DNA from: Pandoraea sputorum
GTDB taxonomy: Bacteria; Pseudomonadota; Gammaproteobacteria; Burkholderiales; Burkholderiaceae
DNA: 64,000 nt
NCBI RefSeq assembly: GCF_000814845.2
Contig: NZ_CP010431.2
Span: forward strand, 3,534,001 to 3,598,000
Reading direction: 5' to 3'
The notes under the pieces are model-generated. The model was not told where the DNA came from and searched no databases. It worked only from the letters and a program-made list of their open reading frames with translations. Position numbers and translations under genes: made by a program. Shown one piece after another: positions 17,816 to 26,465 of this stretch. Position 1 is the stretch's first letter. Each line of letters starts with the position of its first letter.

Positions 17816-18144
17816 GGAATCCCTCTTGCTTAGCCGAGCAGGATGCCGGTATGGCATAGCCTAAAACGACGCCGCGCAGACATCTCGCACACATCTTGCG
17901 GGCAATTAGCGGCAGCATGCACCAATTCCGACTGACTGCCAATCTGTGGACGCGAAAGCACCCGTGCCGTCCGCATTGAGCCAGCGATACACCGCGTCCG
18001 CCACCAACAAAATCGGCGTCGACAAGGTATCCGCAGATCCCCCGCCGACGCCGTTAGCGTCACATCGTCTGGTACGCAGACGGCCCCTAATCTCAAACGC
18101 GCGTACGGTCGTACGCCCGTTTCAAAGACGCCGTTGCATGGAAC
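17816..18144. other. Intergenic region between liv operon end and cyclase gene
   Basis: No gene is supported. A perfect inverted repeat GCGTACG-GT-CGTACGC at 18101-18116 lies just past the livF stop and may help end the liv transcript, though it has no T-run. The remainder should hold the cyclase promoter; I cannot place it confidently. Confidence 0.5.
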
Positions 18145-18858
18145 TCAACCGCCCAGATACGCCTCCAGCACGCGCGGATTGCCCAGCAGATTCCGGCCAG
18201 TGTCGTCGAGCACGACCTTGCCCGTCTCCAGCACATAGCCGTGCTGCGCAATCTTCAGTGCCTGCCGCACGTTCTGCTCGACCAGGAAGATGGTCAGGCC
18301 GTCGGCGTTGATTTCTTTGAGCGTAGCGAAAATCCCCTGGACGATGATCGGCGCGAGGCCCATCGAAGGTTCATCGAGCAGCAACAGTTTCGGGCGCGCC
18401 ATCAACGCCCGACCGATCGCCAGCATCTGCTGCTCGCCACCCGACAGGTTCCCGGCCATCTGGTCGATTCGTTCGGCGAGTCGCGGAAAGCGCTCGAGCA
18501 CCTTGTCCAGATCGGGCTTCACGTTCTGCTTGTCGCGACGCGTGTAGGCCCCGAGTTCGAGGTTCTCGCGAACGGACATCGTCGTGAGCGTGGCACGTCC
18601 CTCGGCCACCTGCACCAGCCCGCGTTGCACGATCTTGTTGGGCGCCAGCCCGCCAATATCCTCGCCTTCGAAGAGAATCGTGCCAGCCTGCTTCTTGATG
18701 AGGCCGGACAACGCCAGCAGCGTGGTGGACTTACCGGCGCCGTTCGCGCCCACGAGCGAGGTGATTTCGTGCTCGCGCAATGCAAAATCGACGCCCTTCA
18801 CAGCCTCGATATGCCCATAGGCCACTTTCAGGCCCTTCACTTCGAGCAGCGCGCTCAT
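18145..18858 (-). CDS. livF: Branched-chain amino acid ABC transporter ATPase LivF
   Basis: The 237-residue ATPase has Walker A GANGAGKST, signature LSGGEQQM, Walker B LLLLDEPSMGLAP and the switch region FLVEQNVRQAL, the usual LivF pattern. It is the last gene of the five-gene importer and overlaps livG by 4 bp. With LivG it powers uptake of leucine, isoleucine and valine or related amides through LivHM. No unusual residue is seen. Confidence 0.95.
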   Translation of the reverse strand: MSALLEVKGLKVAYGHIEAVKGVDFALREHEITSLVGANGAGKSTTLLALSGLIKKQAGTILFEGEDIGGLAPNKIVQRGLVQVAEGRATLTTMSVRENLELGAYTRRDKQNVKPDLDKVLERFPRLAERIDQMAGNLSGGEQQMLAIGRALMARPKLLLLDEPSMGLAPIIVQGIFATLKEINADGLTIFLVEQNVRQALKIAQHGYVLETGKVVLDDTGRNLLGNPRVLEAYLGG

Positions 18859-19655
18859 GCCTTGTCCTCCGCGCCAGCCGCCAACGCAGCCACATCGTCG
18901 TCGTCATCGCGGCCCAGATAGGCTTCGATAACCTGCGGGTTGTTCTTGATCTCGTCCGGCTTGCCCTCGGCGATGATGCGTCCGAAGTTCAGCACCGCGA
19001 TACGCTCGCACAAGCCCATCACGAAACGCATGTCGTGCTCGATCATAAAGATCGTGTAACCGCGCGCCTTGATGTTCTCAATCTCGCTCATGAGATCGAC
19101 TTTCTCGCCGGTATTCATGCCCGCGACCGGCTCGTCGAGCAGCAACAGCTTGGGCTCGGTCGCCAGCGCACGCGCCAGTTCGAGCTTGCGCTGATCGCCG
19201 TACGAAAGATTGTCGGCAATGTCGTACGCCTTGTGGTCGAGCTTGACCCACGACAGCAGTTCGTGGGCTCGCTCGCGAGAACGTTTCTCCATGTCGCGAA
19301 AGCCCGGCAGCGAGAGCAACAAGCCCGCCGGACCATACGAGAGGTGACGGTGCATGCCAACCACCACGTTCTCGATCAGCGTCATCTCTTTAAAGATGCG
19401 GATGTTCTGGAACGTGCGAGCAATACCGCGCTGCGTAATTCGGTGCGGCTTTTCGCCGATCAGACTCTCACCGTTGAACGTGATGCTGCCGCCGGTAGGC
19501 TGCAACAATCCCGTGATCAGGTTGAAGACGGTCGTCTTGCCCGCACCGTTCGGGCCGATCAGGCCGAAGATGGTGCCTTGCGGCACCTCGATATTGACGT
19601 CCTGCAGCACGTGCAGACCGCCGAATCGCTTGGAAATATTGGAAAGCTTAAGCAT
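18855..19655 (-). CDS. livG: Branched-chain amino acid ABC transporter ATPase LivG
   Basis: The 266-residue ATPase has GPNGAGKTT, LSYGDQRKLELARAL as a LivG-type signature, LLLLDEPVAGMN and MIEHDMRFVMGL. A short Asp-rich and Ala-rich tail (residues about 248-266) extends past the usual end. It overlaps livF by ATGA and follows livM by 18 bp, so it is co-transcribed with the permeases. Confidence 0.95.
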   Translation of the reverse strand: MLKLSNISKRFGGLHVLQDVNIEVPQGTIFGLIGPNGAGKTTVFNLITGLLQPTGGSITFNGESLIGEKPHRITQRGIARTFQNIRIFKEMTLIENVVVGMHRHLSYGPAGLLLSLPGFRDMEKRSRERAHELLSWVKLDHKAYDIADNLSYGDQRKLELARALATEPKLLLLDEPVAGMNTGEKVDLMSEIENIKARGYTIFMIEHDMRFVMGLCERIAVLNFGRIIAEGKPDEIKNNPQVIEAYLGRDDDDDVAALAAGAEDKA

Positions 19656-19673
19656 GTCGTGTTCCCCGTCCGC

Positions 19674-20549
19674 TTACGTGGAAGACGCCGAACGCGTCTT
19701 GCTGGCACGGAACCAACGGCGAAAACGCATCGGATCCCAGATGCCCTTGGGCAGGAACAACACGATCAGCACCAGAATCAGGCCGTTGACCACCAGACGG
19801 AAGTCGTTGAATGCGCGCAGCAATTCGGGCAGGAGCGTCAGAATCGTGCTGCCGAGCACCGGACCCACAAGGCCATTGATACCGCCGAGGATCGCCATCG
19901 TCAGAATCTCGACGCCGCGATCGAACCCGAACTCATTCGGTCCGATGAAGAACGTCAGATGCGCATTGAGGGCACCGGCAAGACCGGCCAGCACCGCGCC
20001 GAGCACGAACGCCAGCATCTTGTAACCCGTCACGTTAATGCCCATCAGCCCGGCGGCCGTCTCGTCTTCCTTGATCGCCTCGAACGCACGGCCAACCTTG
20101 GAGCGACGCAGACGCCACAGCACTGCAAGCACGATCACGACGGCAGCAGCCACATGCCACCACTGCGTGAGTTGCGGAATGCCGTTCAGACCGAGCGCAC
20201 CGCCCGTCAGATCTTCCGTATTGAGGATCAACACACGCACAACTTCGCCGAAACCGAGCGTCGCCATCGCCAGATACACGCCCGACAGGCGCAGCGTCGG
20301 CTTGCCGATGATGAACGCGACCAGCGCAGGTGCGGCCATGCCGCCCGCCAACGACACCGCAAACGGCGTGTCGTAGTTCATCGTCAGCAATGCCGCGGTG
20401 TACGCACCTATACCCATGAACGCGGCGTTGGCCATCGCCAGCATGCCGCACGAGAGCGTGAGATAAATCGACAGGGCCAGCAGCGCATTGGTGCCGAGAG
20501 TCAGCACCAGATTGCTATATACCGCCCAGAAATTATTGAACCAGTCCAT
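19674..20549 (-). CDS. livM: Branched-chain amino acid ABC transporter permease LivM
   Basis: The 291-residue protein has eight or nine membrane helices. It carries AFEAIKEDETAAGLMGINV, the cytoplasmic coupling loop of LivM proteins, and AILGGINGLVGPVLGS near residue 220. It is shorter than E. coli LivM because it lacks the long N-terminal extension, as is common in betaproteobacteria. It forms the inner-membrane channel with LivH. Confidence 0.94.
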   Translation of the reverse strand: MDWFNNFWAVYSNLVLTLGTNALLALSIYLTLSCGMLAMANAAFMGIGAYTAALLTMNYDTPFAVSLAGGMAAPALVAFIIGKPTLRLSGVYLAMATLGFGEVVRVLILNTEDLTGGALGLNGIPQLTQWWHVAAAVVIVLAVLWRLRRSKVGRAFEAIKEDETAAGLMGINVTGYKMLAFVLGAVLAGLAGALNAHLTFFIGPNEFGFDRGVEILTMAILGGINGLVGPVLGSTILTLLPELLRAFNDFRLVVNGLILVLIVLFLPKGIWDPMRFRRWFRASKTRSASST

Positions 20550-20562
20550 TGCGCCCCCGTGA

Positions 20563-21444
20563 TTACGCTTTGCGTTCGAGCACTTTGCCGAACAACCCCT
20601 GCGGACGCACCAGCAGGATCAGGAACAAGAGGCCAAACGCCACGGCGTCGCGCATGTTCGAGCCGATGTAAGCCACCGACAACACTTCGGCAAAGCCGAG
20701 GAACAAGCCGCCGATCATCGCGCCGCGAATATCGCCCATGCCACCGAGAATGATCACCGCAATGCCCTTGTGCAGCATGGGCTGCCCCATGAGCGGGAAC
20801 ACTGCGTTGGAGTACAGGCCGATCAGCACACCGGCCATGCCCCCCAGACCCGCTGCCGCGAACGACGTGGCGAGGAACAGTCCTTCGACGTTGATGCCGA
20901 GCAGGTACGCCGCTTTCGGCGACTCCGCGATCGCGCGCAGCGCGCGTCCCAGTTGCGTCTTCTTGATCGTGGTGATGAGTACGGCCATCAGCGCGAACGA
21001 AATGAAGATGATCGCAAGTTCGAGCACGGTCATGTGGACGCCCGCCACGGTCAGGGTGTCCTGCGAGACGAGGTCGTACGGGAAGCGCAGGTTCTCTGCA
21101 CCGAAGATGCCCTGCACGCCGTTGTTGAGCAAAATGCCCACGCCAATGGTGGCAATCATCGGAATCAGGTGAGGCGCACCGCGCTTGCGCAACGGTTTGA
21201 GCACGAGCACGTCGATGACCAGGCCGAGCAGGCCCGAGACGATCACGGCCGTCACAATGGCCGCCCACAGCGGCAGATGCAGATGCACGACGGCTTGCAA
21301 TGCCGCGTAGGCACCGACCATGAAGACCGCGCCGTGCGAGAGATTGATAACGCCGAGGATGCCGAACACGAGTGTGAACCCGAGCGCGAACAAGGCGTAC
21401 ACGCACCCGAGGGAGAGCGCGTTGACGAGTTGCTGTTCCAGCAT
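20563..21444 (-). CDS. livH: Branched-chain amino acid ABC transporter permease LivH
   Basis: The 293-residue protein has about eight helices. GCVYALFALGFTLVFGILGVINLSHG spans residues about 14-39 (core LGFTLVFGILGVINLSHG), the LivH hallmark. The coupling loop is GRALRAIAESPKAAYLLGIN and the closing motif GGMGDIRGAMIGG. It is 13 bp upstream of livM and 127 bp downstream of the binding-protein gene. Confidence 0.95.
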   Translation of the reverse strand: MLEQQLVNALSLGCVYALFALGFTLVFGILGVINLSHGAVFMVGAYAALQAVVHLHLPLWAAIVTAVIVSGLLGLVIDVLVLKPLRKRGAPHLIPMIATIGVGILLNNGVQGIFGAENLRFPYDLVSQDTLTVAGVHMTVLELAIIFISFALMAVLITTIKKTQLGRALRAIAESPKAAYLLGINVEGLFLATSFAAAGLGGMAGVLIGLYSNAVFPLMGQPMLHKGIAVIILGGMGDIRGAMIGGLFLGFAEVLSVAYIGSNMRDAVAFGLLFLILLVRPQGLFGKVLERKA

Positions 21445-21571
21445 GGTGTGTATTCCAGCCTGAGGGACGGAGGCACGCGTCGCAAGGGGGCGCGACGTGT
21501 ACCAGAAACGCCGATGGGCGTAGCGCCTTTCGGCCCTACGCCCATGCGGACTTCTTCAAGTACTGCCGGGC

Positions 21572-22723
21572 TTACTTCTCGATGACGTACTTGCCGCCCT
21601 TCGTCACGCTGACGATCGGCGCTTGTTGTGCATCGTAGCCCGCCGGCTTGCCGCCCTTGCCCATTGCCTGACGGAACGCGAACTTGCCGGTAGCGCCATC
21701 ATGCGTGACCTTCGGCAGCGCATCGCGCAGTGCCTTGCGGTCGGCATCGAGGTTGCCGGAGATCTTCACGTTCTTGATCGCGCCGGCAGCGATATACATC
21801 GCGTCGTACGACTGTGCGGCGAACTGATCCGGCGCCACGTTGTACTTCGCCTTGTAGGCAGCGATGAACTTCGTGTTGGCCGGCGTGTTGTTCTCGATCG
21901 ACCACGGGCTACCCACCCACAGGCCATCCGAGCTGCCCTTGGCCAGATCGAAGATCTTGACCGAGTTCATGCCGTTGCCGCCGATGAACGGCACATTGAT
22001 ACCCAGTTGACGGGCTTGCACCATGATCGGTGCGCCTTCGGCGATCAGCGCCGACAGCACGATGGCGTCCGGGTTCGAGGCCTTGATCTTCGTGAGCTGC
22101 GCCTTGAAGTCCACGTCGCCCTTGGCAAACGTTTCGGTCGTCGTGACCGGGATCTTCAGGTCTTCGAGCGCCTTCTTGAAGTTGTCGTAGCCGCTCTTGG
22201 TGAAGACATCGTCGTTACCGTACAGCACGGCAACCTTCTTGATGCCCGTGTGCTTGGCCGCAACCTTGATGGTCTCCGGCAGCACGTCGGCTTCGGTCAC
22301 CGAATTGCGGAAGATGAAATCGCCGATGGAGGTAATGCCGTCAGCCGTGTTGGACGTGCCGAACGCGACCGTCTTGCCGGCTTGCGCGATCGGATCGGCG
22401 GCCTGGGCCGAGTTCGACAGCGTCGGGCCGAAGACCATGAGCACCTTGTCCTGGAAGATCAGCTTCTTGAAGACGTTGATCGCCTCTTCCTTCTTGCCCT
22501 GCTCATCTTCGATCTGAAGCACGAGCTTGTTGCCGTTGATGCCACCTGAGGCATTGATCTCGTCAGCGGCAAGCTGGAAACCGTTCTTGATGGCCGCGCC
22601 GTATTGCGCAGCGCCACCCGACAGTGCTTCGGCCACACCGATCTTCAGATCGGCTGCGTGGGCCGCAGCCACCATCCCCGTCGCGACAAGTGCGCTCAGC
22701 AACTTGGTCATGGTGCTTTTCAT
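21572..22723 (-). CDS. livK: Branched-chain amino acid ABC transporter, periplasmic binding protein
   Basis: At 383 residues this is a type I periplasmic binding protein of the Leu/Ile/Val group. The signal peptide ends at AAHA-ADLKIG (about residue 23). GGAAQYGAAIKNGFQLAADEIN and FGPTLSNSAQAADPIAQAG are the typical ligand-site and hinge segments. GGAGGAAGAGG precedes ATG 22723. It opens the liv operon and delivers the ligand to LivHMGF. Ligand choice among aliphatic amino acids, amides or other small acids cannot be set from sequence. Confidence 0.92.
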   Translation of the reverse strand: MKSTMTKLLSALVATGMVAAAHAADLKIGVAEALSGGAAQYGAAIKNGFQLAADEINASGGINGNKLVLQIEDEQGKKEEAINVFKKLIFQDKVLMVFGPTLSNSAQAADPIAQAGKTVAFGTSNTADGITSIGDFIFRNSVTEADVLPETIKVAAKHTGIKKVAVLYGNDDVFTKSGYDNFKKALEDLKIPVTTTETFAKGDVDFKAQLTKIKASNPDAIVLSALIAEGAPIMVQARQLGINVPFIGGNGMNSVKIFDLAKGSSDGLWVGSPWSIENNTPANTKFIAAYKAKYNVAPDQFAAQSYDAMYIAAGAIKNVKISGNLDADRKALRDALPKVTHDGATGKFAFRQAMGKGGKPAGYDAQQAPIVSVTKGGKYVIEK

Positions 22724-22763
22724 GAGTCCTCTTCCTCCAATACCTAGTCTCTAGTTATGAGAA

Positions 22764-22784
22764 GGCGCGCCTTATGAGCGCGCC
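22764..22784 (-). promoter_or_regulatory. Hairpin in the livK leader region
   Basis: GGCGCG-N9-CGCGCC lies about 40 bp upstream of livK and could form a hairpin in its 5' untranslated RNA. No known attenuator or riboswitch class is recognised. Confidence 0.3.
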
Positions 22785-22807
22785 CATTACCCTAACTACC
22801 GTGTACG

Positions 22808-22829
22808 TTCTTAAGCCACGGCTTAAGAA
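22808..22829. promoter_or_regulatory. Perfect 10-bp-arm palindrome upstream of livK
   Basis: TTCTTAAGCC-AC-GGCTTAAGAA is a perfect inverted repeat 85 bp upstream of livK. No T-run follows on the minus strand, so an operator is more likely than a terminator of pmbA. Confidence 0.45.
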
Positions 22830-22941
22830 AACTCCTAAGCATATCGCAAACTGCTTGTGACGGACACGATAATCGAGCATTTGCCCCGCAATGGCGCACA
22901 AATGCAACGCGTTTGTGGCGCCATAACGGATTTTGGCAGCA

Positions 22942-24300
22942 TCAATGACCGGCGATGGTCATTTGTTCAATCAGGATTGACCCGACCTCCTTCGTGCCGC
23001 GCACCAGCGTGTCCGCGCCGATGGCCACGATCTGCCGGAACATGTCGGTCAGGTTGCCTGCGAGCGTGATTTCCTCGACCGCGTACTGAATCTCGCCGTT
23101 CTCGACCCAGAAACCGGACGCGCCGCGCGAATAGTCGCCCGTCACATAGTTCACACCCTGCCCCATCAGTTCGGTCACCAGCAGGCCGGTGCCGAGCTTG
23201 CGCAGCATGGCGCGGAAGTCGTCCGTCGGCGCCGTGAGCTTGCTGTACATGCGCAGGTTGTGCGATCCGCCCGCGTTACCCGTGGTCTGCATGCCGAGCT
23301 TGCGAGCCGAATAGGTCGACAGGAAGTAGCCTTGCACCACGCCGTCGCTGACCACGTCGCGAGCACGCGTTTTCACACCCTCTTCGTCGTATGGCGCGCT
23401 GCCCATGGCACGCGGCACGTGCGGATCTTCATGGATACCGACGTGATCGGCAAATACCGGCTTACCCAACGTGTCGACGAGGAACGTCGCCTTGCGGTAC
23501 AGCGCGCCACCGCTGACGCCCTGCACGAATGCGCCGAGCAGCCCGGCCGCCAGCGGCGCTTCGAACAGCACTGCGCACTTGCGCGTCGACAGCTTGCGGG
23601 CGTGCAGGCGCGCCAGTGCGCGTTCCGCAGCGTATCGGCCCACGGCCTCGGGCGACGCCAGGTCGCCAGCCGCGCGCTTCGACGAATACCAGTCGTCGCG
23701 CTGCATATGGCTGCCCGAACCCGCAATAGGCGAAACGGAGAGGTAATGGCGCGAATACGGATATCCGGAGAGGAAGCCGCGCGTCGTACCGAGCAGGAAT
23801 TGGGAATGCTGGGCGGAGACCCCCGCACCTTCGGAATTCTTGATCTTCGGGCTGACGTCAAGCGCCGCTTTCTCGGCGCGACGGGCCAGCTCGACCGCTT
23901 CGTCGGCGGTGATATCCCACGGATGGAAGAGCGACAGGTCCTGCGGGTGCATTTCGAGCAGCTCGGACTCCGCAAGCCCTGCGCAGTCGTCTTCCGCCGT
24001 GAAACGGGCGATGTTGTAGGCTGCATCGACCGTGTCGTGCAGCGCCTTGCGGGAGAAATCGGACGTGCTTGCGTTACCACGGCGCTGACCGATGAAAACC
24101 GTCACGCCGACCAGCTTGTCGCGATTGCGCTCGATGGTCTCGACCTTACCGCGCCGCACCGAGACCGACAGACCGTCGCCCTCGGAGATCTCCGCCGCAG
24201 CGTCCGTTGCGCCAAGCGAACGGGCGTACTGCAACACGTCGCTGACGATTTCCTTGAGTTGATCCTGGGTATGCGTGAAGTGCTGGGTCGCTTGGGACAT
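22942..24300 (-). CDS. pmbA: TldD/PmbA-family metalloprotease subunit PmbA (TldE)
   Basis: The 452-residue protein has the PmbA layout: an N-terminal domain with AAAEISEGDGLSVSVRRGKVETIE at residues about 34-57 (core GDGLSVSVRRGKVE) and a C-terminal domain containing GVNYVTGDYSRGASGFWVENG (core VTGDYSRGASGF). In the TldD/TldE heterodimer TldD carries the zinc site, and PmbA lacks the HExxxH motif, as seen here. The complex degrades unfolded peptides and matures some modified peptides. tldD is not in this window. The gene is divergent from darP. Confidence 0.94.
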   Translation of the reverse strand: MSQATQHFTHTQDQLKEIVSDVLQYARSLGATDAAAEISEGDGLSVSVRRGKVETIERNRDKLVGVTVFIGQRRGNASTSDFSRKALHDTVDAAYNIARFTAEDDCAGLAESELLEMHPQDLSLFHPWDITADEAVELARRAEKAALDVSPKIKNSEGAGVSAQHSQFLLGTTRGFLSGYPYSRHYLSVSPIAGSGSHMQRDDWYSSKRAAGDLASPEAVGRYAAERALARLHARKLSTRKCAVLFEAPLAAGLLGAFVQGVSGGALYRKATFLVDTLGKPVFADHVGIHEDPHVPRAMGSAPYDEEGVKTRARDVVSDGVVQGYFLSTYSARKLGMQTTGNAGGSHNLRMYSKLTAPTDDFRAMLRKLGTGLLVTELMGQGVNYVTGDYSRGASGFWVENGEIQYAVEEITLAGNLTDMFRQIVAIGADTLVRGTKEVGSILIEQMTIAGH

Positions 24301-24415
24301 CGGCGCGATTCGGTCAGTGGCTAAATAGGAACCGCCATCTTAGCGCGAGTTGCGCGCCGTCGTGCGGAGGCCGGGCAACTATTTGGACGCCGCGCGTCGC
24401 GTTACAATAGCGGCT

Positions 24416-25021
24416 ATGACGCACATTCATCGCTTTAACCGTATCGCCCACAGCGAGCTTTCCGACGAAGGCCCGAGCAAATCCCAGCGCAAGCGCGAGT
24501 CGCATGCCCTGCAGGATCTGGGTGAAGAACTGGTCAACCTGGCCAAGGACGCGCTCGCCCGCGTGCCGATGCCCGAAAACCTCGAACGCGCTGTCCGGGA
24601 CTGTCGCACGATCACCGCCCACGAAGGCCGACGCCGTCAAATGCAGTACGTGGGCAAGCAAATGCGCACGCTGGACGAGCAGGAAATCGAGGCCATTCAA
24701 CGCGCGCTGGACGTGATCAAGGGCGTATCGAAGGCGGAAACGGCCAAGCTGCACGCCCTGGAACGCTGGCGCGAACGCCTGCTGGCCAAGGACGAGGCAC
24801 TGACTGAACTGCTCACCCAGCATCCGGATGCCGATGGCCAGCAGCTTCGCACGCTCATTCGCAATGCGCGCCGCGAACAGGCTGCGCAAAAGCCGCCCAA
24901 GGCCTTCCGCGAACTCTTCCAGGTGCTCAAGGATCTGCTCGGCACGGGATCCGCAGCGTCCGAAACTTCGGACGATGCCGATAACGATCTGCCGGAATTC
25001 CCAACCCGTGAGGATTATTGA
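24416..25021 (+). CDS. darP: Ribosome biogenesis factor DarP (YjgA family)
   Basis: ATG 24416 gives 201 residues beginning MTHIHRFNRIAHSEL. The protein is almost wholly helical and charged; SKSQRKRESHALQDLGEEL and RRRQMQYVGKQMR are family-conserved. DarP/YjgA (formerly DUF615) binds pre-50S particles and promotes peptidyl-transferase centre maturation. An in-frame ATG at 24350 would add 22 residues unlike homologues and was rejected. The stop TGA overlaps the ATG of mog by one base. The C-terminus is acidic. Confidence 0.93.
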   Translation: MTHIHRFNRIAHSELSDEGPSKSQRKRESHALQDLGEELVNLAKDALARVPMPENLERAVRDCRTITAHEGRRRQMQYVGKQMRTLDEQEIEAIQRALDVIKGVSKAETAKLHALERWRERLLAKDEALTELLTQHPDADGQQLRTLIRNARREQAAQKPPKAFRELFQVLKDLLGTGSAASETSDDADNDLPEFPTREDY

Positions 25022-25641
25022 TGGTCGCCCGCTCACATCCGGACGAACTTCGCGTAGGTCTCGTCTCGATCAGCGATCGGGCGAGCCAGGGCACCTATGA
25101 GGATCAGGGCATCCCTGCCCTTGAGGCCTGGCTCGGCAGCGCGCTCACCTCGCCCTGGGTGACGGAAACACGTCTGATCCCCGACGATGCCGACGGCATC
25201 ACCGCGACGTTGATCGAACTTGTCGACACGATGCAGTGCGATCTGGTCCTCACGACTGGCGGCACGGGTCCGGCACGCCGTGACGTCACGCCGGAAGCGA
25301 CGCTGCGCGCGGGCACCAAGGAAATGCCCGGATTTGGCGAGCAGATGCGTCAGATCAGCCTGCGCTTCGTGCCGACGGCGATTCTGTCGCGTCAGGTCGC
25401 CGTGATTCGTGAGACGGCGGATCACGCCGCACTCATCGTCAATCTCCCCGGCCAGCCAAAGTCGATCAAGGAAACGCTCGAAGGTCTGCGTGATGCCGAC
25501 GGCAAGTCGATCGTCCCCGGCATTTTTGCTGCCGTGCCGTACTGCGTCGATCTGATCGGCGGCCCCTATATCGAGACGAACGAGACCGTTTGCAAAGCTT
25601 TCCGTCCCAAGAACGCGATTCGAGCACCGAAATCCGTCTAA
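25021..25641 (+). CDS. mog: Molybdopterin adenylyltransferase Mog
   Basis: The 206-residue protein starts at ATG 25021, in a TGATG overlap with darP; a TTG three bases earlier is less likely. VGLVSISDRASQGTYEDQGIP (core VSISDRASQGTYEDQG) and LVLTTGGTGPARRDVTPEAT (core TTGGTGPARRDVTPE) are the MoaB/Mog motifs that bind MPT and ATP. It adenylates molybdopterin ahead of metal insertion by MoeA. It lies apart from other moa/moe genes, which is common in Burkholderiales. A perfect palindromic terminator follows. Confidence 0.94.
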   Translation: MVARSHPDELRVGLVSISDRASQGTYEDQGIPALEAWLGSALTSPWVTETRLIPDDADGITATLIELVDTMQCDLVLTTGGTGPARRDVTPEATLRAGTKEMPGFGEQMRQISLRFVPTAILSRQVAVIRETADHAALIVNLPGQPKSIKETLEGLRDADGKSIVPGIFAAVPYCVDLIGGPYIETNETVCKAFRPKNAIRAPKSV

Positions 25642-25701
25642 TTGGCTAATTAGGCGGCTTGATCCGCCGGGGTGCCCCTTCTTTCTGCGAGTCAAAACAA
25701 A

Positions 25702-25727
25702 ACGCCAGCGAATTCGCTGGCGTTTGT
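25702..25727. terminator. Bidirectional intrinsic terminator between mog and orn
   Basis: A perfect 26-bp palindrome, AAACGCCAGCGAA and its complement, is bordered by A- and T-rich sequence. It lies between two convergent genes and can end both transcripts. Confidence 0.8.
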
Positions 25728-25745
25728 GTTTGGATACCGCGTCAA

Positions 25746-26363
25746 TCAGGTCGAAGCGCCGGGCACCGCCGTCTTCAGGAAGTGCTCACGGTAATACACG
25801 AGCTCGTCGATCGACTCGTGAATATCTGCCAGCGCCGTATGGGCGGCACGCTTGGTGAAGCCTTTGTACACCGTGGGTTCCCAGCGACGGCACAGTTCCT
25901 TGAGCGTGCTGACGTCCAGATTCCGGTAGTGGAAAAACGCTTCAAGCTTGGGCATGTAGCGCGCCATGAAACGACGATCCTGGCAAATCGAATTGCCGCA
26001 CATCGGCGACTTGTTCGGCGGCACATACTGGTTCAGGAACTCGATCAGTTGCGCCTCGGCGGACGCCTCATCCACAGGCGATGCCTTCACGCGGTCGATC
26101 AGTCCCGAGCGGCCATGGGTCGATTTGTTCCAGTCGTCCATGCCGTCGAGCACGGCGTCCGACTGGTGGATCGCGAAAACCGGGCCCTCGATACGACGCG
26201 TCAGCGCAGAATCGGTGACGACAACCGCCACTTCGATAATGCGGTCGCTGTCAGGCTGCAAACCCGTCATTTCCATGTCGAGCCAGACCAAATTGAATTC
26301 GGCGCGCGCGAGCGTCTTCTCGGCGTCGGCAGGCGTAGGATTTTGGGATGGAATGGAGGACAT
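25746..26363 (-). CDS. orn: Oligoribonuclease
   Basis: From ATG 26363 the protein has 205 residues. It is a DEDDh exonuclease: [20 protein letters not shown] (Asp and Glu of Exo I), [15 protein letters not shown] (Exo II) and [18 protein letters not shown] (Exo III with the catalytic His). It degrades 2-5-nt RNAs and pGpG, the c-di-GMP breakdown product, so it also affects signalling by cyclases such as that at 16376. The frame stays open to 26609, but that segment is antisense to the protease gene and is not coding. Confidence 0.96.
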   Translation of the reverse strand: MSSIPSQNPTPADAEKTLARAEFNLVWLDMEMTGLQPDSDRIIEVAVVVTDSALTRRIEGPVFAIHQSDAVLDGMDDWNKSTHGRSGLIDRVKASPVDEASAEAQLIEFLNQYVPPNKSPMCGNSICQDRRFMARYMPKLEAFFHYRNLDVSTLKELCRRWEPTVYKGFTKRAAHTALADIHESIDELVYYREHFLKTAVPGAST

Positions 26364-26465
26364 AATCGGAAGACTCTGGAAAACGCATCGTATGGCGACC
26401 GGCTCGGCGCCCCGACGGTCGAAAGAACTTATAATTCTCGCATACTTCAGATTCTTCTTAAGCGC

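Noticed and set aside
18101..18116. Terminator of the liv operon
   Set aside because: The inverted repeat is perfect but lacks a T-run, so I do not call it an intrinsic terminator.
18780..20753. Plus-strand 657-codon open frame
   Set aside because: Antisense to livG and livM; product is Arg/Gln/His-rich without any motif.
25659..26465. N-terminal extension of the M48 protease frame
   Set aside because: This part is antisense to orn and the divergent promoter region; the membrane protein plainly starts at 26466.
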